Assembly (NCBI GenBank): GCA_947253305.1
Contig: CAMXYZ010000053.1
Coordinates: 1 to 6,732, forward strand
From: an uncultured Helcococcus sp.
GTDB taxonomy: Bacteria; Bacillota; Clostridia; Tissierellales; Peptoniphilaceae
Length of the DNA stretch: 6,732 bases
Reading direction: 5' to 3'
Under the pieces are notes generated by a model that saw only the letters and a list, made by a program, of their open reading frames with translations, searched no databases and was not told the DNA's origin. Shown in pieces: positions 1 to 6,426 of the stretch. Made by a program: the position numbers and the translations under genes. The number at the start of each line of letters is the position of its first letter. Position 1 is the stretch's first letter.

Positions 1-1170
1 ATCTAATTCTGTTCCAGCTAAATAATTAAAATCTTTTATTGTAATAGATCCTTTGACTAGATATGTATCATCATCTAATTTTGTAAATTCAGGTTCATCT
101 TCATCGTATTCATCGTCTATTTCACCCATTATCTCTTCTATCAAGTCTTCCATTGTTACGATTCCGGTGAATCCACCATACTCATCTATCAATAAGGCCA
201 TATGTCTATTATTTCTTTGTAATTCAGAGAATAATTCATTTATATTTTTTCTTTCTGGAACAAAATATGCTTCTTTTAAAATCTTTGTAATATCCACCTC
301 TTCAAATCCGACAGTATATGCTTCTAAAAGAAAATCCTTAAGATATAGTAAGCCTACTATATTATCTACATCTTCATCATATACTGGAATTCGAGAATAT
401 TTTAATGAAAGCATATCATCTTTGTAATCATTGAAGTCATCATTGATATCAATCATAAATACTTCTGTTCTCGGTGTCATTATCTCTTCAGCAGAAGTCT
501 CGTCAAATTGTATCACTGAATTAATCATATCTCTTTCAACATCATCTATAACACCTTGAGATTGTCCTAATTGCACCATAGACTTGATATCATTTATTGT
601 AATTTTACCTTCAAGATTTTTGGTTTTCACACCAAATATCTTTAATACTAAATTCATGCTAAATGTTAGAATTATTACAAAAGGTCTAAAAATAAAGTTC
701 ACTATTCTTACTGGTCCTACAGCGAATCTTGCAATTTTTTCGCTTTTCATGAGCGCTATTCTCTTAGGTACTAAATACCCAAATAATAATGTTAGATATG
801 AAAGTATAATTGTAAATATTATTTGAGATAGTATGAATGCATGAGGTACTCCATATGCTTCAAGACTTGTAAATAGTCTCAATGTTATACCTGTAGCAGC
901 CATTGCTGAATTGAAGAATCCAAGCAAAGTAATTACTACCTGTATAACTGATATCATATTGGATTGATCGTCTAAAACTTTTAATATGCTTTTAGCTTTT
1001 CTATCGCCTTCGTCACTTAATTCTTCTAATTTATTCCTATCTAGTGATACTAGTGCCATCTCAGAACCAGAAAAGAATCCATTTATTAGTATTAATATTA
1101 TTATTAAAATAATTTGATTAGTTAAATTACCATCACCTATAGCCATTGAGGCGGCAAGTGGAATTTCCAT
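1..1170 (-). CDS. CNNM/CorC-family (HlyC-type) membrane protein with CBS pair, C-terminally cut by window edge
   Basis: The reverse-strand frame is open for 390 codons from the ATG at 1168-1170 to base 1 with no stop, so the C-terminus lies outside the window. A GGAGGA ribosome binding site (complement of 1175-1180) sits four bases before the ATG and fixes the start. The DUF21 (CNNM) membrane domain covers about residues 18-200. It carries the family motif GFFSGSEMALVSL at 31-43 and hydrophobic segments near 19-35, 72-94, 110-132 and 150-178. A cytosolic CBS pair follows: MTPRTEV at 231-237, YSRIPVYDED at 258-267, and LLIDEYGGFTGIVTMEDLIEEI at about 326-347. An acidic linker then leads into the start of the CorC/HlyC domain (YLVKGS from 370). 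Family members are implicated in Mg2+ or Co2+ export and were historically annotated as hemolysins; the haemolysin label is not supported by anything seen here. The gene is transcribed divergently from the gene at 1342. Family assignment is confident; the transported ion is inference. Confidence 0.93.
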   Translation of the reverse strand, partial: MEIPLAASMAIGDGNLTNQIILIIILILINGFFSGSEMALVSLDRNKLEELSDEGDRKAKSILKVLDDQSNMISVIQVVITLLGFFNSAMAATGITLRLFTSLEAYGVPHAFILSQIIFTIILSYLTLLFGYLVPKRIALMKSEKIARFAVGPVRIVNFIFRPFVIILTFSMNLVLKIFGVKTKNLEGKITINDIKSMVQLGQSQGVIDDVERDMINSVIQFDETSAEEIMTPRTEVFMIDINDDFNDYKDDMLSLKYSRIPVYDEDVDNIVGLLYLKDFLLEAYTVGFEEVDITKILKEAYFVPERKNINELFSELQRNNRHMALLIDEYGGFTGIVTMEDLIEEIMGEIDDEYDEDEPEFTKLDDDTYLVKGSITIKDFNYLAGTELD

Positions 1171-1202
1171 ATATTCCTCCATTTTATATTATTAATGATG
1201 TA

Positions 1203-1231
1203 ATATTATCATATTAGCGTGTTTTCTTCAA
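1203..1231 (-). promoter_or_regulatory. Candidate sigma-A-type promoter for the CNNM-family gene
   Basis: Read on the minus strand, TTGAAG (complement of 1226-1231) is followed after 17 bases by TAATAT (complement of 1203-1208). Transcription would begin near 1196, giving a leader of about 26 bases before the ATG at 1170. The spacing is ideal, but -10-like words are common in such AT-rich DNA, so this is a prediction by consensus only. Confidence 0.4.
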
Positions 1232-1273
1232 TTATATGTGATTATGGAATGATTTAAGAAAAGTTTAATATAT

Positions 1274-1303
1274 TTGTAATATTATTATATTTTAGATTAT
1301 AAT
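1274..1303 (+). promoter_or_regulatory. Candidate sigma-A-type promoter for the YwaF-like/PAP2 operon
   Basis: TTGTAA at 1274-1279 and a perfect TATAAT at 1298-1303 are separated by 18 bases. The position is about 30 bases upstream of the ribosome binding site of the gene at 1342. It lies back to back with the minus-strand promoter candidate at 1203-1231, so the 171-base gap serves both divergent units. The AT-rich background lowers certainty. Confidence 0.42.
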
Positions 1304-1330
1304 ATAATAATTATTGATTAATATAATATA

Positions 1331-1344
1331 AGGAGTTAAAAGTG
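1331..1344 (+). promoter_or_regulatory. Ribosome binding site and GTG start of the YwaF-like gene
   Basis: AGGAG at 1331-1335 lies six bases before GTG at 1342-1344. No in-frame ATG with a comparable site is seen nearby, and the protein begins in register with the family. This supports the non-ATG start. Confidence 0.75.
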
Positions 1345-2109
1345 GAATTCTTAAGATATTTTTTTAGAGGACAAGAAGATGGCATTCCTTTGAAGCCATA
1401 TTCATTGCCACATCTGATATTATTAGCAATTTTCCTTTATGGAGCATATGCTATAGTAACAAAGAAATTCAATATAGATAAAAAAGAGAATAATCAAAAA
1501 TTATTAAAGACATTTGCCACAATAATACTTATTGATCAATTCGTATTATACTCATGGCAATTTGGATCTGGTTATTTTTCTCTAGACATGAGCTTACCTT
1601 TGTATCATTGTAGAATAGCAGTAATCTTTTTAATACTAGGTATATTAAAAGATAATAGATTCTTTAAGACTATGACAATTTTTTGGGGCTCATTAGGAAG
1701 CGTATTAGCGATGGCAATACCTGATTTGTACAAATTCAGCTTCCCGCATTATACTAATTTTCAATTCTTTTTAGTACATATGATACTAGGCTGGGTTGTA
1801 TTAGATTTATTATTTGTGGAAAAAATAAATTTAAATATTAAAGACTTAAAGAAAGTTTTAATATTTAGTACCGCATACAATGTAATTTTAATAATTGTAA
1901 ATTTAATTATGAGGATGAATTATCCAGATGTAAATTATGGTTATATGATGTATGCCCCTGGTGGATTTACATTGTTTAATTCAAGCTCACTACATGCAAT
2001 TGTAATGACTATACTATTCAATATTGCAGGAATTGCATTATACAAATTATTCGCATTAAAATATGAGGAAAGAAATCTATGGGAAATCTCAAAATCTTTA
2101 GCAAAATAA
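1342..2109 (+). CDS. YwaF/TMEM164-like (TIGR02206-type) integral membrane protein
   Basis: This complete 255-residue protein starts at GTG behind an AGGAG site. It is highly hydrophobic, with about six to seven membrane segments near 22-40, 56-72, 86-101, 108-125, 141-159, 172-190 and 216-236. The pattern matches the YwaF/TMEM164 family: LPLYHCRI at 85-92, a conserved His in FFLVHMILGW (His146), and YGYMMYAPGG at 199-208. Human TMEM164, as I recall, is a Cys/His-dependent acyltransferase that makes polyunsaturated ether phospholipids. Cys90 and His146 would be the equivalent residues, but that mapping is from memory and not aligned. The function of bacterial members is not established. The 3' end overlaps the next gene by 31 bases, so the two are probably co-translated. 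A role in membrane lipid remodelling is an inference from the family and the PAP2 neighbour. Confidence 0.8.
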   Translation: MEFLRYFFRGQEDGIPLKPYSLPHLILLAIFLYGAYAIVTKKFNIDKKENNQKLLKTFATIILIDQFVLYSWQFGSGYFSLDMSLPLYHCRIAVIFLILGILKDNRFFKTMTIFWGSLGSVLAMAIPDLYKFSFPHYTNFQFFLVHMILGWVVLDLLFVEKINLNIKDLKKVLIFSTAYNVILIIVNLIMRMNYPDVNYGYMMYAPGGFTLFNSSSLHAIVMTILFNIAGIALYKLFALKYEERNLWEISKSLAK

Positions 2110-2750
2110 CATTCGAAAAAATAAAAAAAGAATTTAAAGAAAATAAAAAAATATTTTCTTTAATAATCTTGTTTTTTGTTTTCGCCGCTACAACATTTGA
2201 AATTTTTAATCGTCCTTTTGGAGAAGTAAGTAATATAAAAATACCTTTTGATGATAAAATTCCAATGGTAAAAGAGCTTATCCTTGTGTATCATACATTC
2301 TCTCTTATGTTTGTATTGACGGGATTTTTGTTGCTCATCGATAAAAAAGATGATTATATGAAATATGTTATATCATTATTTGTCGCACAAATACTTGCAT
2401 ATATAATATATGTAAAGTTTCAAACTTATATTGAGAGATATGATACAAGTCTTCTTGGAGACGATATATTTTCTAATCTTATTAGATTAACATATCAAGT
2501 TGATAATTCATATTCTGGAGCTCCTTCGCTACATGTATGTGTTATGACTTTAGCTAGCATTTATTTTGCAAAATCAAATTATACTTTAAAAACAAAAATA
2601 TTTTATATATCTTATTTAATACTTATTGCATTAACAACTGTATTAGTTAAACAGCATGTTGTTTTAGATATTCCAGCTGGAATTTTACATGCCATAATAG
2701 TATACTTTATAGTTGAATTTGGATATAATAGATATAAGAAAAAAAATTAA
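2079..2750 (+). CDS. PAP2-superfamily membrane protein, Aur1/inositolphosphotransferase-like (PAP2_3 type)
   Basis: This 223-residue polytopic protein has an ATG inside the end of the preceding gene. A GAGG-like site at 2065-2068, about ten bases upstream, supports this start and implies translational coupling. The N-terminus holds EIFNRPFGE (41-49) and IPFDDKIPMV (55-64), the segment typical of PAP2_3 proteins. The catalytic signatures are the reduced motif PSLH (149-152, phosphate-binding loop and acid/base His152) and KQHVVLDIPAG (191-201, nucleophile-type His193 and Asp197). PSLHV in place of SGH is characteristic of the Aur1/Ipt1-like branch, which transfers phospho-head groups rather than simply hydrolysing phosphate. 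Hydrophobic segments lie near 25-43, 66-88, 95-113, 150-164, 173-190 and 200-214. It could be a lipid phosphatase or a head-group transferase; the substrate cannot be read from sequence. A strong terminator follows directly. Confidence 0.85.
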   Translation: MGNLKIFSKITFEKIKKEFKENKKIFSLIILFFVFAATTFEIFNRPFGEVSNIKIPFDDKIPMVKELILVYHTFSLMFVLTGFLLLIDKKDDYMKYVISLFVAQILAYIIYVKFQTYIERYDTSLLGDDIFSNLIRLTYQVDNSYSGAPSLHVCVMTLASIYFAKSNYTLKTKIFYISYLILIALTTVLVKQHVVLDIPAGILHAIIVYFIVEFGYNRYKKKN

Positions 2751-2754
2751 TTAG

Positions 2755-2801
2755 ATGAGTAAAATCTCAATAATACAATATTTAGATTTTACTCATTTTT
2801 T
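2755..2801 (+). terminator. Rho-independent terminator of the YwaF-like/PAP2 operon
   Basis: A perfect 13-bp inverted repeat pairs ATGAGTAAAATCT (2755-2767) with AGATTTTACTCAT (2784-2796) around a 16-base loop. It is followed by a run of T at 2796-2801. It begins five bases after the PAP2 stop codon. The stem is AT-rich for a terminator but long and mismatch-free. Confidence 0.82.
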
Positions 2802-2815
2802 ATGCTTTTATATTT

Positions 2816-2821
2816 TATAAT
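2816..2821 (+). promoter_or_regulatory. Possible -10 box of dsdA
   Basis: A perfect TATAAT lies 38 bases upstream of the dsdA start, just after the preceding terminator. This would give a leader of about 30 bases. No good -35 hexamer is seen at the expected distance (TCATTT at 2793-2798 is weak and overlaps the terminator arm). The call rests on position and the -10 alone. No riboswitch or obvious operator is visible in 2802-2859. Confidence 0.3.
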
Positions 2822-2859
2822 AAATTGTTACAATAGATGTATTAACTACGGAGGTTTAT

Positions 2860-4182
2860 ATGAAAAAAGAAGAAATAATCAAATTGAATCCTATTTTAGA
2901 AAAAGTTTCGAGACTAGAGCCAGTTGTTTGGATAAATCCAGATAGAAAATTAGATGATGAAGCTTGGGATACAGTAGATTTTACATTAGAAGATATTCAA
3001 GAAGCAAATGATAGATTTATTAGATTTGCTCCATTGATGGTAGAGTTATTTGGAGATATTAAAGAAGTTAGAGAGAGTAATGGTATATTAGAATCTGAAT
3101 TGGTTCATCTAAAAAAACTTGAAGATAAATATAGAAAAGAAAAGAATCTAAGAGGAAATCTATATTATAAATTAGATTCCGAATTACCAGTTTGCGGTTC
3201 CATTAAAGCTAGAGGCGGATTATATGAAGTTTTAGTATATGCTGAACAGCTTGCTATGGAAAATAATCTAATTAATGAAGATGAGGATTATTCACAATTT
3301 GCAGATCAAAGATTTTATAAGCTATTCAATACTCATACTATACAAGTAGCTTCAACAGGTAATTTAGGTATATCTGTAGGAGTGATGGGCGCTGCACTAG
3401 GATTTAACACAATCATCCATATGTCTAATGATGCGAAAGATTGGAAGAAAGATTTATTAAGATCCAAGGGCGCAACAGTTATTGAACATAGTGGAAATTT
3501 CTCTGAAGCAATTCAAAAAGCTAGAGAATTATCAAATTCTGATCCTAAGAGTTATTTTGTAGATGACGAAGATTCTACAATCTTATTCAAAGGATATTCT
3601 ACAAGTGCTTTAAGAGTTAAGAAACAACTAGAAGAATTAAATATTAAAGTAGATAAAGAACATCCCATATTTTTATATATGCCTTGTGGTGTTGGCGGTT
3701 CATCAGGTGGAACTGCATTTGGATTTAGAAGAGTATTAGGAGATAATGTTCATGCATTCTTTGTAGAAACAACACATATTCCAAGTTTCTTGGTTGGTGC
3801 ATCTACCAAATTACATTCTAAAGTAGCAGTTGAAGATTTAGGAATCGACGGAATAACAGAAGCAGACGGTTTATCTGTATCAAGACCTTCAAGATTCTCA
3901 GGATATACTATGGAATCATTATTAAGTGGTGTATTTACTTGTGAAGATGCCGTATTATTTGAGCACTTAAAAAATGTATATAATTTAGAAAATATTAAAG
4001 TTGAACCTTCTTCATGCTCATCAATCCAAGGAGCTATTGATTTATTCAATTTTGAAGACGCTAAAAAATATTTAGAAAAATATGATTTATTAGATAAACA
4101 GGATAATATTACACATATATGCTGGGCAACCGGTGGTAATATGATCCCTGAAGATGTATTTGAAGAGTATCTAAATAGATAA
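2860..4182 (+). CDS. dsdA: D-serine ammonia-lyase (D-serine dehydratase, EC 4.3.1.18)
   Basis: This complete 440-residue PLP enzyme is close to the usual length (E. coli DsdA is about 442). GGAGG at 2850-2854 sits five bases before the ATG. It converts D-serine to pyruvate and ammonia in the cytosol. The fold-type II signatures are in order: LPVCGSIKARGG (109-120) with the PLP Schiff-base lysine Lys116; STGNLG (165-170), the asparagine loop contacting the cofactor ring; PCGVGGSSGGTAFG (275-288), the glycine-rich phosphate-binding loop; EPSSCSS (382-388); and CWATGGNMIPEDVFEEYL (421-438), the C-terminal cofactor-ring motif. In E. coli the glycine loop, as I recall, reads GVGGGPGG, so GVGGSSGG is a modest divergence. 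No dsdX permease or dsdC regulator is adjacent, so the gene stands alone between two terminators. A role in detoxifying or catabolising D-serine is known for the family. An opposite-strand frame at 3750-4049 is a shadow of this gene. Confidence 0.96.
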   Translation: MKKEEIIKLNPILEKVSRLEPVVWINPDRKLDDEAWDTVDFTLEDIQEANDRFIRFAPLMVELFGDIKEVRESNGILESELVHLKKLEDKYRKEKNLRGNLYYKLDSELPVCGSIKARGGLYEVLVYAEQLAMENNLINEDEDYSQFADQRFYKLFNTHTIQVASTGNLGISVGVMGAALGFNTIIHMSNDAKDWKKDLLRSKGATVIEHSGNFSEAIQKARELSNSDPKSYFVDDEDSTILFKGYSTSALRVKKQLEELNIKVDKEHPIFLYMPCGVGGSSGGTAFGFRRVLGDNVHAFFVETTHIPSFLVGASTKLHSKVAVEDLGIDGITEADGLSVSRPSRFSGYTMESLLSGVFTCEDAVLFEHLKNVYNLENIKVEPSSCSSIQGAIDLFNFEDAKKYLEKYDLLDKQDNITHICWATGGNMIPEDVFEEYLNR

Positions 4183-4437
4183 TGTTAATTATCTTTCACA
4201 ATTATGACAGTTATTATTTAAAATAATATTGTATTATTTAATCAAGGAGTTAGTACTACTTATAAGAACATTGGTCCTCTTCAATGTAATCTTATTTACA
4301 TTTAATCCTATCGTCGAATTAAATGTACCTGCTATTTGAAGCTGTCAATAGCATAGCACTTTTTCTGTAATGTATATCTCTATGGTACTCTCACCCATAA
4401 TTACAAAAAGAGTGTAGACGATGTCGATCGATATAAA
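4183..4437. other. Gene-free interval dense in inverted repeats; possible structured RNA or decayed repeat element
   Basis: No convincing gene is present between dsdA and the convergent ArAE gene. Several nearly contiguous hairpins can be drawn. TATTATTT/AAATAATA is at 4212-4228. ATAAGAACATTG (4262-4273) pairs with CAATGT-AA-TCTTAT (4282-4295), giving 12 pairs with a two-base bulge. TACATTTAAT (4297-4306) pairs with ATTAAATGTA (4318-4327). TGCTATT (4330-4336) pairs with AATAGCA (4347-4353). A 15-base arm at 4357-4371 pairs with 4400-4414, with one C-A mismatch and one G-U pair, and encloses a small TATGG/CCATA hairpin. The loop of the 4297-4327 hairpin contains ATCGTC (4310-4315), complementary to GACGAT at 4417-4422, which would form a pseudoknot. 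It matches no riboswitch, ribozyme, 6S, tmRNA or T-box consensus that I recognise. It could be an RNA, a MITE-like element or a degenerate reading frame. Confidence 0.5.
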
Positions 4438-4467
4438 AAAAGGAGCGTGAGCTCCTTTTATTTTTTT
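4438..4467. terminator. Bidirectional intrinsic terminator between convergent dsdA and ArAE gene
   Basis: A compact hairpin pairs AAAAGGAGC (4438-4446) with GCTCCTTTT (4451-4459) around a GTGA tetraloop. It is flanked by an A-run (4435-4441) on the left and T-runs (4456-4459 and 4461-4467) on the right. It can therefore terminate transcription from either side. The T-run overlaps the stop codon of the minus-strand gene at 4466-4468, so it serves that gene directly. It also serves plus-strand transcripts reading through 4183-4437. Confidence 0.88.
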
Positions 4468-5422
4468 ATCTTCTTATATCTTTACTTTCTCTGAACCATT
4501 CATCCTTGAGCTTATCATATCTAATACTAAATTCATTTATATTGTATTCAATCGATTCCATAGTATGAACAATTTTTCTTATTTCATAATTATACCTTTG
4601 ATTGAATTCGCTATTTATATTTCCTTCAGGATTTTTATATTCAAAATCCCCCTTAAAGAATTTTAATAATAGTTCTTGATTTTCTTCAGTTAATATCGGA
4701 GTTTCTTCAACATCATTAAGATCAATTATTAAAGAAATTGCCACTCTAAAAAGATTATTAAGCTTCGATATTGTAACTGTGTTAACATTTTGATTCATTC
4801 GTAATTTTACATCATTTGTAAGTCTTGTATAGCTTTGATTTATTCTCATAATCGAGTTAATCAACTCTTGCTCGTCTGCTGATTTATCTTCAGCGATAAG
4901 TTCTTGAAGTGATTTTATAAGTAATATATAAGACTCTCTATAGGTTTGTAAAAGCATCTTCTCTTGTCTAGGTCTTAAGAAGAATGTATTGATTACTAAT
5001 CCAATTAAAACCCCTATCAAAGTATCAAATATCCTATTTAAAGAATATAGATATAAATCAGTTTCCTGATAATAAGGAACCTCTAATACGAATACAAAGA
5101 ATATGGTCGCTGAACCAATTGCATATTGCCAATTAAATATAGAACACACCAAGACTATTACAGTCATAGCTACTGCTACACCAATAGGATTTATTTGTCC
5201 TGTATATTGAATTAAAAACGCCATAAATATAGCGATTAGATTCCCCATTATTCTATCAAAGGAAGATTTAAAAGAATCATATATACTTATATTTATTGCT
5301 GTTATCGCTGCAGCAGACATCATTCCTGGACTTAATTCAGGAAAAATTCCAGCTATGAAATAAGCTAATGTTACAGCTAATACAGTTTTTAATGATCTTG
5401 AACCAATTAATCCCTTTCTCAT
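4466..5422 (-). CDS. Aromatic acid exporter family (ArAE_1/FUSC-like, YqjA-type) membrane protein
   Basis: This complete 318-residue protein starts at the ATG at 5420-5422, with GGAG (complement of 5430-5433) seven bases upstream. The N-terminal half is membrane-embedded, with hydrophobic segments near 11-27, 33-47, 57-74, 79-96, 101-115 and 130-149. It shows the ArAE features SRSLKTVLAVTLAYFIA (8-24), LSPGMMSAAAITA (30-42) and the conserved RIMGNLIA (57-64). The cytosolic half (150-318) is helical and charged, matching the ArAE_1 C-terminal domain arrangement. The family resembles AaeB and fusaric-acid resistance pumps, which export aromatic acids; the substrate here is unknown. It lies 48 bases downstream of the sbcC stop on the same strand with no terminator between, so it may be co-transcribed with sbcC. 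It ends on a bidirectional terminator. Confidence 0.87.
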   Translation of the reverse strand: MRKGLIGSRSLKTVLAVTLAYFIAGIFPELSPGMMSAAAITAINISIYDSFKSSFDRIMGNLIAIFMAFLIQYTGQINPIGVAVAMTVIVLVCSIFNWQYAIGSATIFFVFVLEVPYYQETDLYLYSLNRIFDTLIGVLIGLVINTFFLRPRQEKMLLQTYRESYILLIKSLQELIAEDKSADEQELINSIMRINQSYTRLTNDVKLRMNQNVNTVTISKLNNLFRVAISLIIDLNDVEETPILTEENQELLLKFFKGDFEYKNPEGNINSEFNQRYNYEIRKIVHTMESIEYNINEFSIRYDKLKDEWFRESKDIRR

Positions 5423-5443
5423 TCACATTCTCCATATATATTT

Positions 5444-5459
5444 TATGATATATATCATA
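5444..5459. promoter_or_regulatory. Perfect 16-bp palindrome just upstream of the ArAE gene
   Basis: TATGATATATATCATA is a perfect palindrome lying between the sbcC stop and the ArAE ribosome binding site. It is directly followed by a partial repeat (TCATATTTAG). It could be an operator for a dimeric regulator of the exporter, but it consists almost wholly of AT steps. Chance is a real alternative, and no clear promoter could be placed beside it. Confidence 0.25.
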
Positions 5460-5470
5460 TCATATTTAGA

Positions 5471-6421
5471 TTAATATATTTGCTCTTTTATTATTGAATA
5501 CCCTTCTGTAGTTTTTTCTACAATAATTTGCTTATCAATTTGTTCTTTTAGCATATTAACATGTGAAATTATTCCAATTGTCTTATTATGTTGACTTATG
5601 CCTAATAAAGTTGACATAAGTTTAGATAACGTCTCACCATCAAGTGTGCCAAATCCTTCATCAATAAACATAGAGTCTAGTTGTACCCCACCGGATCTTG
5701 CTTGAACCACATCTGAAAGTCCGAGAGCTAAAGACAAGGCCGCTTGGAAAGTTTCCCCACCGGAAAGTGTATTAATATTTCTTACAGTTCTATTGTGATG
5801 ATCGATTAATTCAAAATCAAGACCAGTTTGTTCCACTCTATTATCAGCAATTTTTTTTCTTTGAAGACTAAATTTCCCATCTGTCATTTTATTAAATCTT
5901 TGATTTGCAGATTGAAGTATTTCATCAAAGTATTTTGTTTGAACATAGGTTTCAAATTTAATTTTTCCACCTTCTGATAATCTAGCTTTTAATAGAGAAT
6001 TTAATTCTTCGTAATTTATATATAAATTCTCAGTTTTATTAATTTTTTTATTCAATTCTTTAAGTCTATCAATTTGACTTTCATTTCTACGTATTTCATT
6101 CACTAATTTATTTTGCTCTCCTCTATTTGAATCAAGTTTATTTTTAATACCCTCAATTTTTGAATTTATCTCATCCAAATCTAGATTATATTCTTCATTA
6201 ATTCTTTTACCTAATTCTTTTATCTGTGTTTCTAATTTTATTTTTTCTTCATTATATTTATTGTATTTTTCAGTAGTCTCCTTGACATGATTAGTGATAT
6301 TTGTAATTTCATTATCAATATTCTTTTCTTCTAGTTTGAGTTCTTCTTTAGTTTTTTCGCCAACTAATTTTCTTTCTTCTTCTTCTCTATTTTCTAGATT
6401 TTCTAAATCACTTTCCAAACT
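5471..6421 (-). CDS. sbcC: SbcC, C-terminal portion only (5' end lost at a chimeric join)
   Basis: The frame encodes the C-terminal 316 residues of the SbcC ATPase (Rad50-like), the partner of nuclease SbcD in processing DNA hairpins and blocked double-strand ends. About 150 residues of charged coiled coil (about 5980-6418) lead into the C-terminal ATPase lobe. That lobe has the ABC signature LSGGE (5753-5767), Walker B SMFIDE (5657-5674), D-loop GTLD (5639-5650) and switch histidine in ISH (5561-5569). Family proteins are about 1,000 residues or more, so the Walker A lobe, the zinc hook and most of the coiled coil are missing. The open frame continues to a methionine at 6527-6529, but those 36 residues come from high-GC sequence and are not SbcC-like, so I end the homologous part at 6421. 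The loss looks like an assembly artefact, not a natural truncation. sbcD would be expected upstream, outside the window. Confidence 0.88.
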   Translation of the reverse strand, partial: SLESDLENLENREEEERKLVGEKTKEELKLEEKNIDNEITNITNHVKETTEKYNKYNEEKIKLETQIKELGKRINEEYNLDLDEINSKIEGIKNKLDSNRGEQNKLVNEIRRNESQIDRLKELNKKINKTENLYINYEELNSLLKARLSEGGKIKFETYVQTKYFDEILQSANQRFNKMTDGKFSLQRKKIADNRVEQTGLDFELIDHHNRTVRNINTLSGGETFQAALSLALGLSDVVQARSGGVQLDSMFIDEGFGTLDGETLSKLMSTLLGISQHNKTIGIISHVNMLKEQIDKQIIVEKTTEGYSIIKEQIY

Positions 6422-6426
6422 GGAAA
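6412..6426. repeat. Short inverted repeat at the chimeric junction
   Basis: TTTCCA (6412-6417) and TGGAAA (6421-6426) form an inverted repeat around AAC. This is exactly where the sequence changes from AT-rich SbcC coding sequence to high-GC foreign sequence. Short inverted repeats are typical join points of amplification chimeras. The exact join cannot be placed to the base. Confidence 0.5.

Noticed and set aside
53..427. Plus-strand open frame of 124 codons rich in Ser
   Set aside because: It is the antisense shadow of the CBS-pair region of the CNNM-family gene. It has low-complexity composition and no supporting ribosome binding site.
584..826. Plus-strand open frame of 80 codons
   Set aside because: It is antisense to the DUF21 membrane domain; its hydrophobicity mirrors the real gene.
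3750..4049. Minus-strand open frame of 99 codons
   Set aside because: It lies wholly inside dsdA on the other strand, and the dsdA motifs are unambiguous there.
4244..4339. AAGGAG followed by a short hydrophobic plus-strand frame (possible small toxin-like peptide)
   Set aside because: No ATG or GTG lies at a usable distance; the only candidate is a TTG 22 bases downstream. The frame coincides with the hairpin arms, so a peptide gene is not supported.
4372..4399. TGGTAC followed by a hairpin, suggestive of a T-box or riboswitch
   Set aside because: The T-box consensus continues as ACCGCG, which is absent. There is no specifier stem and no downstream gene in the right orientation before the terminator.
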